A DNA stretch of 39,544 nt. It comes from Streptomyces eurocidicus (GTDB lineage: Bacteria > Actinomycetota > Actinomycetes > Streptomycetales > Streptomycetaceae). Below, in pieces: positions 6,931 through 16,200 of the stretch. The translations under genes and the position numbers were made by a program. The stretch is taken from contig NZ_LGUI01000017.1 of NCBI RefSeq assembly GCF_002891295.1, positions 1-39,544 on the forward strand, written 5' to 3'. Every line of letters begins with the position of its first letter. The first letter of the stretch is position 1. The notes beneath the pieces are model-generated. The model worked only from the letters and a program-made list of their open reading frames with translations. It was not told where the DNA came from and ran no database searches.

Positions 6931-8004
6931 TTATTCGCTGAAGACGTTGGCTTCGTAGATGCCGGAGAAGAAGACTGTGGAACGCCCCGGAAAAGTTCGC
7001 AGAACATCGAGACCCTCGGCCACGGTCTGGCTGTTCGGGTAGTAGATGCTCGCGTGCGTCGACCCATTCCCCGGCCAGCACATCGCCTGAAGAGGAATCA
7101 GGTTGGCCATGGCCCCGCGGTAGTCCATGTTCCGCATATGCCCGGTCAGGATCTGCCCCGTGACGCCATTGGCCTGCTGGGGAAGCTCGAAAGCGATCGG
7201 AACATCGGGGCGGTTGCGGATATTCGTCGTCGTGGTGTTCTCAATACTGACCGAGTAATAGACCAGGTTCGGGGCCGCCCACCGCCAACGCCCCTTGTAC
7301 ACCATGCCCTTGGAGGGCACATTGACGGCGTTCGCGAGCCCCGGGGCGTAGGTGCGGGACTTTCCCAGGTGCCGCGTGATGAGGGTGCCGTCGCGGCCCT
7401 TGAACATCTCGTTCTGGCTGTCGCCGCCGTTGTTGTCCAGGTCGTACAGGAAAGACCCGACGGGGAGGAAGTCGGCGGCGGGCCTGGTATTCCACGGGGT
7501 GCTGACGGCCGGCGGCATGTCGAAGGGGGCGCGTAGGGAGAGTTGCGGGGAGCCGTCCTTCGCCGGCACGTCGACCTCGTACAGCACCATCTCCCACTGC
7601 TGCCCGGGAATCCGCTTCGGCAGCGGGGCGATCGGCGACGCGGACGGCTGGCCCTTGATCACCCCCAGGTTCACCGAGCCCTGTACGACGTCGGCCCGCA
7701 GGATCAGGGTGTCCTTGCGGGCTTTGTCGGTCGGGTTCGGGTCGACGGCCAGTGTCGTTGAGGCGGTGAGCTGGTAGTAGAACCCGCCGACGAAAGCCGA
7801 ACCGGGCTTCACCTCGATGGTTCGGCTGTTGATGACGCTCGCCGAAAAGGGCAGCGCCCCGGAGGCGTAAGACTCACTGGTGAGCCGGAAGTCCACACGG
7901 TCGCCGCCCCACATGGCCGCCATGGCCTGCCACTGCGCCTCGGACACCATTTCCGTGCCGCCGGTCTTACTCGACTGGGAAAACGGATAGCTTGTCTCTG
8001 CCAA
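6931..8004 (-). CDS. Minor tail protein (baseplate/fibre)
   Basis: A 357-residue protein starting at TTG (MAETSYPFSQSSKTGGTEM), which lies nine bases after GAGGCGAGGA. Residues about 1–150 resemble the N-terminal domain of actinophage minor tail proteins: SEAQWQAMAAMWGGD, then GSAFVGGFYYQLTA, DPNPTDKARKDTLILRAD and WEMVLYEVDV. The latter half is beta-rich and probably the variable part (VYYSVSIENTTTTN, ILTGHMRNMDY, ASIYYPNSQTV). It follows the Gp37-like gene closely, the usual position of the first fibre or baseplate component. The duplication's right border falls inside its last ten codons without changing them. Confidence 0.7.
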   Translation of the reverse strand: MAETSYPFSQSSKTGGTEMVSEAQWQAMAAMWGGDRVDFRLTSESYASGALPFSASVINSRTIEVKPGSAFVGGFYYQLTASTTLAVDPNPTDKARKDTLILRADVVQGSVNLGVIKGQPSASPIAPLPKRIPGQQWEMVLYEVDVPAKDGSPQLSLRAPFDMPPAVSTPWNTRPAADFLPVGSFLYDLDNNGGDSQNEMFKGRDGTLITRHLGKSRTYAPGLANAVNVPSKGMVYKGRWRWAAPNLVYYSVSIENTTTTNIRNRPDVPIAFELPQQANGVTGQILTGHMRNMDYRGAMANLIPLQAMCWPGNGSTHASIYYPNSQTVAEGLDVLRTFPGRSTVFFSGIYEANVFSE

Positions 8005-8008
8005 ATAC

Positions 8009-9244
8009 TCACATCCTCGCTTCGAGTTTCCGCAGCTTCTCGCGCATATCGAAAACCGTCTTGTACAGGTTCAGAGGCGATCCCGTCCCCTGCTCCCCGA
8101 TCTTCGGGGTGACCGCGGAGACCCGGCCGCCGTCCTCCACACTGATGTTCACCTCGCGGACGACGTCTGTGTATTCCTCGCCGTCCACGGCAACGGTGAC
8201 CAGGTCGCCTACGAAATAGTCGCGGCCGAACTTTAGTTGGTTGGTGTCGATGGGGTAGATCTGGAAATTGCCGTTGCGGGCGCCCTCTTTGAGGGCGTTG
8301 TCCGCCGCGTCGACGACGGCCTTCTTCGCCGCTTCGAAGTCGGCGTCAGAGGTATCGGCCTTGGCCTTGACGGGTTTTCCGGTCGCCGGATCCGTCTTCA
8401 GAGGGAGGTCCCGGCGGTCGATGAACTGCTCTACCTGGACGCCCCATTCCTTCTCGGCCTCCGCGTCGGTCTTCTGGAAGATGTACCGTTCGGCGCCCTC
8501 GCCCTGGCATGCGACGATGGCCCGCGTTACTCGCGGGGCCGTCAGCGTCCACGTGTACTCGCGCAGGTTCCCCAACTCGGGTGAGAAGCGCGCGGTCTTG
8601 CTCTTGTCCTGGGGCTTGAAGACTTTCAGCACGATCTGTTTGCGGTCCGGGTCGTGCACGAAGCGGTAGCCCACGTTTTTGTTCTTGCACCACTCTTCGA
8701 GCTTGGCGCCCAGGACATCGAACCGAAGCCGGTCCGCGACGGTGTCACCCGTCGCCGGGTTGGTTCCCACGTCGACGCCGGGCACCCGCCGGTCAGGCAG
8801 AGCGCGGGGGCCGAGGGCGTGGTCGAGCTCCCACCACAGGGCCTCGCCGGCGCTGCCGCTCGCCCCCCGGGAATCCTTCGCCTGGTACTGCTGGCCCACC
8901 GGCTTCGACGGGTCCGGGAAGGCGAGACGGGAGTAGGCCAGTTTGTTGTCACACTTCCCGCCGACGAACACGCTGCCTACGCCGGTGTGCTGGTCAACGG
9001 TCCAATAGCGTTGGAAGAACTCGATCTGACCGGTGAAGACGGGGAAGTCCACTCCGTCTTGCCAGACGATGATTCCACCACCGCGCTGCAAGAGCCGCGC
9101 TTGGGGCGTACGGTCCTTGACCAAGATTTGCCAAGTGCCCTGCTGACAGAAGCGGATGACGAGATCCAGCTTGATCCATGTGTCTATTTCTCCTATCCGG
9201 TTCAGGTCTTTGTCGCGGACCTCTACCCGATATCCCAAACTCAT
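8009..9244 (-). CDS. Gp37-like minor tail protein (tail-associated, Tal position)
   Basis: A 411-residue protein of the Siphovirus ReqiPepy6 Gp37-like family. It opens with GYRVEVRDKDLNRIGEIDTW, then LVIRFCQQGTWQILVKDRTPQA and GGGIIVWQDGVDFPVFTGQIEFF. The later GRDYFVGDLVTVAVDGEEYTDVVREVNISVEDGG is also characteristic. These proteins occupy the baseplate hub position next to Dit and form the base to which fibres attach. The C-terminus is a short basic helix (LYKTVFDMREKLRKLEARM). The start is ATG at 9244, with GAGAGGGG just upstream. No enzymatic motif was seen. Confidence 0.8.
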   Translation of the reverse strand: MSLGYRVEVRDKDLNRIGEIDTWIKLDLVIRFCQQGTWQILVKDRTPQARLLQRGGGIIVWQDGVDFPVFTGQIEFFQRYWTVDQHTGVGSVFVGGKCDNKLAYSRLAFPDPSKPVGQQYQAKDSRGASGSAGEALWWELDHALGPRALPDRRVPGVDVGTNPATGDTVADRLRFDVLGAKLEEWCKNKNVGYRFVHDPDRKQIVLKVFKPQDKSKTARFSPELGNLREYTWTLTAPRVTRAIVACQGEGAERYIFQKTDAEAEKEWGVQVEQFIDRRDLPLKTDPATGKPVKAKADTSDADFEAAKKAVVDAADNALKEGARNGNFQIYPIDTNQLKFGRDYFVGDLVTVAVDGEEYTDVVREVNISVEDGGRVSAVTPKIGEQGTGSPLNLYKTVFDMREKLRKLEARM

Positions 9245-9250
9245 CCCCTC

Positions 9251-10246
9251 TCAGTAGCTCTTATAGCGGGGGCGGAGTGTGAGCTTCAGTGAGGCCGGGC
9301 CGGTGCCCGCTGTCACGCTGACGCCCACCGTGCTCTTCCCTTCCTCGACCGCCCACAGGGATGGGGCGGGGTCGAGCAGGGGCCAGTAGTTCTTGCCCTG
9401 GTCGTCGGCCAGCGTTTTGTGGCCGGGGCGGGTATCCACGGTCAAGGTCCGGCCGGCCGCTACCGCGTCACTGCCGTCGGCGGGTGCGGTGATGCCGAAT
9501 GCCTGCCCGGTGGGGCTGGTGAACTTAAACCCGCGGACCGGGCCTTTGATCTCCCACACGGGCCACGCTTCGACTTCGCCCGGGTTGATGACGGGGATTT
9601 TCTGATCGGCCAGGCCCCCGCGGCCGAGCCGCAGCGGAAAGAGCCCCTTGCCCTGCTTGAGGAGCCCTTCCCCCTGATTGAACTGCCACTGGGCTACCTG
9701 AAGGTCGTCCGCGTAGAAGTAGGGGTCGAAGGCGGTGAGCTGGATGCCGTACTTGATCCACCGGAATCCCGCGTTGTCGGCGGACTCGTTCCCTTCCATT
9801 CCGGCCTTGTAGTAGCAGTAGAGTGTGCGGACTTGAGAGTCAGCCTCCACAAACCGGAGCACGCAGTGACCACGTGTGGGGCTGAGGGCGGTGACCAGCT
9901 TCCTTTTGAGTTCCTTCAGAGTGCGCCGGTCGATGCCGTAGAGGTAGACCGGGAGCATGATGTCCCGGGCGGCGGCCCGAGCTGAACGGAACTGGGACCC
10001 GTCGAGGTTCGGGGAGCTGTCGGCGTGGAGTTCGTAGGGCGGGGTGTCCAGGCCGGTGGCGCCGGCCTGGAGGAAGACGCCGGGCCACCTGCGGTCGGTG
10101 AAGGAGGTGAGGGGGATTTCCTCCCCCTCACCCCCACTCCCCGTGATCGATACGTAGGTGTGCCCCCACGACATCGGCTGAGGGGGAATCGGCACCGGAT
10201 ACGGCCGGTCCCGGTCCGTCTGATCCCTGGTTGCGGGTATCGGAAT
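9251..10246 (-). CDS. Distal tail protein (Dit-like), apparent ATT start
   Basis: A 331-residue phage tail protein of the Dit/siphovirus tail-component family, placed as expected directly after the tape measure. Typical features are RSARAARDIMLPVYLYGID, RRTLKELKRKLVTALSP, VRTLYCYYKAGMEGNE and the ITAFDPYFY-like LTAFDPYFYADD. The second half is a galectin-like beta domain (PVWEIKGPVRGFKFTSP). AAGGAGG lies directly after the tape-measure stop. Six bases later the frame reads ATT CCG ATA CCC, with no ATG, GTG or TTG until GTG at 10195, which is 55 bases beyond the ribosome site. I place the start at ATT (10246). GTG 10195 would give 314 residues. Confidence 0.8.
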   Translation of the reverse strand: MPIPATRDQTDRDRPYPVPIPPQPMSWGHTYVSITGSGGEGEEIPLTSFTDRRWPGVFLQAGATGLDTPPYELHADSSPNLDGSQFRSARAAARDIMLPVYLYGIDRRTLKELKRKLVTALSPTRGHCVLRFVEADSQVRTLYCYYKAGMEGNESADNAGFRWIKYGIQLTAFDPYFYADDLQVAQWQFNQGEGLLKQGKGLFPLRLGRGGLADQKIPVINPGEVEAWPVWEIKGPVRGFKFTSPTGQAFGITAPADGSDAVAAGRTLTVDTRPGHKTLADDQGKNYWPLLDPAPSLWAVEEGKSTVGVSVTAGTGPASLKLTLRPRYKSY

Positions 10247-10264
10247 AAGCGCCCTCCTTGATGG

Positions 10265-13200
10265 TTACATGCCGTACATCACCTCCGCGTACTGCATGGC
10301 ACGCAGCACCGCCTGAGTGGTGTCCTCGCTCTTGGCCTCGTGCACATGGATTTCGTACGTGCGGCCCTTCAGCAGGTCCCGGGTCTCCCGCGCGGGGTGA
10401 ACCCGCTCGCCGCCTCGGAAGTCGACGAGTTCTGGGCCCTGTTCGCCGACCAGGCGCAAACCTGGTGAGGCGGAAAGGGTTCCCATCCAGTAGCCGGAGG
10501 TCCCGGCCAGGGCCCGGCGCCACCCGGAGCCGTACCTGTCGATCGCGTACGACAGGCCCGCGTAGAGCGAAGCCACCGGATTGAATTGCCCGAGATTCCG
10601 GTACGGGCCCGCGTACGCGCTGAAGGTCGAGCCGATAACCTGAAGGAGGCCCTTCGACGGGTCACCGGCCAGGGCGTTGGAGTCCCAGTTGTTCACCGCG
10701 TTGGGGTCGCCGCCGGATTCCACGTCGATCCGGTGGAGCACGAGAGGGACGTCGGCGAGGCTGATTCCGCCCCGGCCGCCGAGCTCTCCGATGACGCGCT
10801 CGACCAGGGGCCGCCACCGGCCCACGGCGTCGCCGACCAGGCCGGCGAACTCGCCCGTGCCCTCCGAGAAACGCGCGAGACTACCGGGCCAGGGGTTGAG
10901 GAACGGGCCCTCCCCGGCGCCCGGGGCACCGCCACGAGGGCGCAGTGCGCCGTCGGCACGGTTGCCGTATCCGAGCTGGCGGCGGACGCTGCGGGACTCG
11001 TTGCCGCCGACCGTTTCCAGGGTGGAGCCCTGCTTGCCGGTGGCGATGTCGATGTGTCCCCAGTCGCCGGGGCCGTAGCCCCGGTAGACCATGAGGTCAC
11101 CCGGCCGCGCCGCCGCGGTCGGGACCATGGCCATTTTCTCGACCCAGGTGGCCACGGCCGGCCACCGCGAACTAGGCGTCCCCGTCGGTGAATTGCCGTA
11201 CGCGGCGTTGGCGTGGGCGTGGTCCACCACCCAGCTCACGAAGTCCGCGCACCAGGATTCGTACGCGGCGGAGCCGATGTACTTGGCGCCGGACATGTCG
11301 CCGGACTTGGCCTCCTGGAGGGCGAGCTTCACGACCTGGCCGCCGCCCCCGGTGGCGTGCTCGTCCGCCCACCGCCCCCACTTCGAGAGCCAGGGTTCGG
11401 CCTTGCCGAAATCGTCCGCACTGAGCCTTCCGACCTGCCCGAACTTCGAGCTGATCGACTTCAGGTGCGGTGTGATCGCCGCGTCCCAGCCCTTACGAAC
11501 GGCCTCTTCGTAACCCTCGAACGGGTCGTTCTGGTGCTCGCGCACCCACGTCCCGCCGTCACCGACGATGCCGCCGTTCGCGTAGATGTTGCCGCCGCGC
11601 CGGGCAAGGTCGTTCCATCGGTAAATCGATTCTGCACCGAAGGCGCGAACGACCTCCGGGCGCAGGATTCCCTCGCCGCGGCTGAGCAGCGCGGGCTCGG
11701 TGTCGACGCCCGGCCGGTAGCCGGGGACCACACCGCCGAGGGAGAAGCGCACTGGAGACAGCGGTGCGGAGGCCCCGGCGAGTTTCGCCATCTCCGACAT
11801 CATCGGAACGGCGCCCGCGTTGTACGGGCCGGCCAGGGTGCTCCTGGTCGAGCTGTCCACGACGGACATCGAGGACCGCCAGGACTCGCGGATCCGGCCG
11901 CCACTGGACGCGAAGAGACCGTCGAGACTGGCCACCCCTGAGTGCAGGCGGCCGAAGGAGGCGAGTGTGCCGGACGTAGACGTCGCCACGCGGCCCTGCA
12001 CGCTCGCCCAGACACCCTCATTGGCTGCCTGGAACGCGCGCTGCGCGGTGGTGAGCGGGCCGTTCAGGTGGGTGATCCACCGGTCCTGTGCCGGGCGGAT
12101 CTGCCCGTCGACCGCCGTACGCACCGCGCCGCCGACGTCCGCCCATGACGTCTGGGCCGCAGCCTGGTGGTCGCGTACGGCCTGCGTCATCAGCGCCAGT
12201 GCGGCCCGGATCCGCTCGGCCGCGTCCTCGACGGCCGCAGCGTCGGGGACCGGCGCGGCTGCGTCGTTTTCCGCACGGTCACCGAGACCGGTAGGGAGCC
12301 GGCCGGTCTTCGCAGCAGCATTCAGGCCCAGCACCGTCCGGTATCCCAGGGCCCGTACCGCTTCGGGTCGAAGTAGCGCCTCACCCGGGGCGACCAGTGC
12401 TCTTCGCAAGTCTCGTCCCGGGGCGTACCCCGGGACGATGCCGCCGTCCTGGAATCTCAGCAGCCCTTCCGTGTTCGGCATGGCGTCCTGGGCTTTCGCC
12501 CAGAACTCGCCGAAGACCTGCATCGCGTACGCGGATGGGTTCGAGGCGATGTCCTGCACGCCCTGAACCGAGTCTTCGACGCTGGAAACCAGGCCGAGCG
12601 CCAGTTCCTTGAGCTGGCCGATGGGTTCCTTCAGGGTCCCCATCGGGTCCGAGAAGAGGCCGATCGCCGTGGAGCCGATCGCCTTCGCGGCCTCTGTCAC
12701 CCCGCCCAGGGCGCCCTTGATGTACGCCCAGATCGAATCGGGGTCGAGGAGGTGGCCGACGAAGCGTTCGCCGCGCTGGGCGATGTTGCCGGAGCCCTTC
12801 CAGATGTCGTCCCAGAAGTATTCGCCTGCGGTGGGGGCGATGGCTCCGGCGGCCAGGCCGACGAGCTGACCGACGCCGGAGGGCACCCGGCGCAGCGCCT
12901 TGGGGAGATTCTTGGTGGCGAAGTCGAGGGTGCCGTGGAAGCGGGTGGCGGCGCCTTCGCCGCTGGTGCTTCCTCCCTTCTTCGAGCCCCAGTTGATGAG
13001 GTTCCTGCCGGTCGTTCCTCCGACCTTCGCCGCCGAGGTGTCGAAGGCGACGGTCTTGCCGAAGAGGCTGACGACGGGGGCCATGTTGATGGCGCTGAGG
13101 TCGTCGAGGAGGAATCCGAGCGGGCCGCCCCGGCCGGCGACGCCACCGCGGGCGAAACGCGAGAGCCGGCCACGAATAGCAAGCTGGTTCCAGGCGTGGA

Positions 13201-16200
13201 TGCGGCCGGCGCCCAGGTGGTGAACGACTTCCGGGCGGAGGACGGCTTCGCCGGGGGTGAGGATCGCCGGTATGGAGTCCTGCCACGGCGCGTATCCGGG
13301 GAGGACACCGCCGCGGGCGAACTTCGGCTTCTTCTTGCCTCCCTTTCCTCCCTTGTCGCCCCCGCCACCAGAACCGCCACCAGGACCACCGCCGCCGGTG
13401 TCGCGGTTGATGTCACCGATGCCGTCGTCGAGGTCACCGGCCTGCTTGGCCGCGTCGCGCAGGGCATCCCCGAGCTTTTCGACCTGCTTGGTCACCGAGG
13501 CCAGCGACCGGCCGTTGAGGTTGGCGATGCGGCCGTTCACCGAGCCCGGTGTTTTCACCGCGCCGACCAGCCCGTACACGTCATCGACCGCGTCGTAGAG
13601 GCTGTTCTTGCCACCCCGGAACCAGTCCCGGATCGTCTTCAATGACTTGCGGTTGAGGAGGTTGACGGACGCAATGACGTCCTTGACCCGGGCCTCCACC
13701 CCGCCCGCTTCCGGGGCGGTGAGAGCGAACTCGCCCCGGACTTCCTTCAGCTTCTTGCCGTTGAGCCGCTCGACGCGGTCGGCGGCGTCGCCGAGGGCGG
13801 CCTTGAGGTCCTCGGCTCGCTTCTGCGTGGTCTCCAGTTGCTGAACCCGCAGGGAGCCAAGCCGCCTGTCGTTGAGGTCGCTGACCTCCTGGCCGGCCTG
13901 CCGGAGGGCGGTCTTGAGGGAATCCGTCTTCTGCTGGGCCTCGCCCAGCTTCCGGTGCAGCTCCGTGAACCCTGCGTTGTTCAGGGGGGTGGTGCCGTCG
14001 GTGACGACGCGGCGCAGCGCTGTCTGCGCCTGGTCGGCGGAGGACCGCACACTCTGACCGACCGAGCCACCGAGGTGATCGATGACGGCGCCCAGGGGGG
14101 CGCGGTTGACCGCGTCCAGGGCCCGCTTGAGGGCTTCGATCCGCTCGTCTACCTGCCGGATCTGCCGCTCGGCGTCCTGCATGCCCCGCTGCGCGGTGTC
14201 GCGGCGGTCGGTGCTGTCCTGCGGACGCAGACGCGTCGCGGCTGTCCGCCGCGCGGAGCGCCGGTTCTCCCGGTACTCCTCCCGCACCTCATCCCTGCGG
14301 CGGTTGAGGCGGATGCCCTCACGTACCCGGCCCTCGCCGAAGGCGGTGCGGCTGCGCTGGTCCAGGTCGCGCATGTCCTCGCGGCGGTTGCCCCGCCGCT
14401 GCCGCCAGTCCCCGACACCGTCATAGCCGGTGAGCCGGGCCACCCCGTACCGGCCGTACCCGGCCGCGGTGCGAAAGCGCCCGTTCTCCCGGCCGGCCTG
14501 CACCACGCGGCGCCGGTCGCGGCGACGCCTGGCGTCCTGGCCCCGGAAACGGTCGCGCTGGGCGTCGTAGCCGTCGAGGAAGGTGCCGCCGTCGCGGCGG
14601 GAGCGGGCACCACCAGCGACCTGCCGGCCGTACCGGGTGGCGCCTCGTGCGCCTCGCCCCGCGCCTGCCAGGACACCGCCCAGCATTTTCGCCGGGCCCA
14701 GCGCGAGACCGAGGAGCTTGCCCAGCTTGCCGACCGTCTTCGACAGGATGCCGAAGCCGATGAGGAAGGGGGCGGCGACGGCCGCGATTTTGGCGGCCTG
14801 GAGAATTGCTTCCCGGAGTCCGGGATGCTCGTCGAGGAACTTGACCGTGTTCTTGATCCAGCGGGTGAAGGTGCCCAGGGTCTCGAAGAACGCGGTGAGA
14901 ATTTCTTTGACCATCGGCAGGGACTTCGCGCCGATCTCGCCCGCGTTCTTGAGAAGGCCGCCCTCAAAATGGGTGCCCTTCTCGTCGGTGACCTTCTTGC
15001 CCATGATGGCCTCACCGAGGCCCGTATACGCGTACTCACCGCTGCTGTTCTTGGAATAGAAGAGCTTGCCCAGATTGAACTGGGCCTGCTCCTTCATCTG
15101 CTCCATGCGGCCGCTGATGGTGGCACTGCCCATGCGGTGCGCCGCACCGTTCATGCCGGGGTCGTTACGCCACCGCTTCAGCAGGCCGTCAATAAGCTGC
15201 TCGCCGGAAACACCACCGGTTTCCTTGGCGTTCTGCATGAAGGCGAGCATCTGGGCGGACGCTTCGTAGGTTTCCGGAACCTCACGGTCCATGCCGTTCT
15301 TCTTGTCCCGGGCCTTCGCATCCGCCATCTCCTTGGCGGTGTACTTACGGGTCTTGAAACCCAGGATCTGGGCAAGCGCGTTCGAGGGAAGGCCGGTTGC
15401 GGCTTCGAGCTGCTTGACATTCCGCAGATTCGTGCGGCCCATGTCCTGCATGACTTCGATCGCGTACATGCCGCGCGAGACCATCGCCGGGTCCATGATG
15501 CCGCCGTAGGCGGCGGAGTCGCCGACCATCTTGACCATGTCCGTGGCCTTCTCGGCGGCCTCCCGGGACCCCTTGGCATGACGGGCAGGGTCCTTCGACA
15601 GGAAGTCGGCATTGTGCGAGGAATTCGCCCGCACATAACGGGTGCCGTACTTCAGCATGTCGTTCACGGAATACGGCGTCTCGATGCCGTACTTCGTCAT
15701 CTGCTCCAGCAGGTTGTTGACGTCCTGAAGCTCGACGCCCATCCCCTTCAGGCCCGTCTGGGCCTGGATCATCGCGTCCGCCGACTTGATGCCGAACGTC
15801 GCGGCGGCGGCGGAGGCGAGGCCCAGGGGGGCGACGAGGCCGCGGGTGACCAGGTGCCCGGTCTCCGTCGCCGTCGTACCGGTGGTCTCGATGTGCTGGG
15901 AGGTGCGCTTCCAGCCCGACCGCATGGCGGCCAGGGCGCCGGCCTGGGTCGTCTGGACGGCGGCCATGGTGCGCTCGTGCTCGGCCGCCTGCTCGCGCAG
16001 ACTCTGCCGGGCGGCCTGGGCAATCGCGAGCTGACCACCGATCGCCGCGGACTGCTCGGCCTGCCGCTCCGCCATCGTCCGGCGGATCGCCTCCCGCTTC
16101 TCCCGCTCAGCCAGCTCAACAGCCCGCGCCGCCTCCCGGGCCAGACGCACCTGCGCCTGATGGATCTCCCGATCCATGCGGGCCTCGTCCTCCAAAGCCC

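Larger units (their letters stand above)
4383..6956. repeat. 1287-bp tandem direct duplication in the tail-tip region
   Basis: Unit A is 4383–5669 and unit B is 5670–6956, each 1287 bases (429 codons). The right edge of both units reads ctgaagacgttggcttcgt, and both begin caggtgctcggtgatgcc. The units carry scattered substitutions and no visible indels, so frames are preserved. The result is one extra copy of the 252-residue gene and a C-terminally truncated copy of the 276-residue gene. No flanking repeat longer than a few bases was seen at the borders. Confidence 0.9.

Noticed and set aside
11230..11245. A partial match to the 13-base element (reverse strand) in the tape measure gene
   Set aside because: Only about nine bases match and it lies in coding sequence; chance is sufficient.
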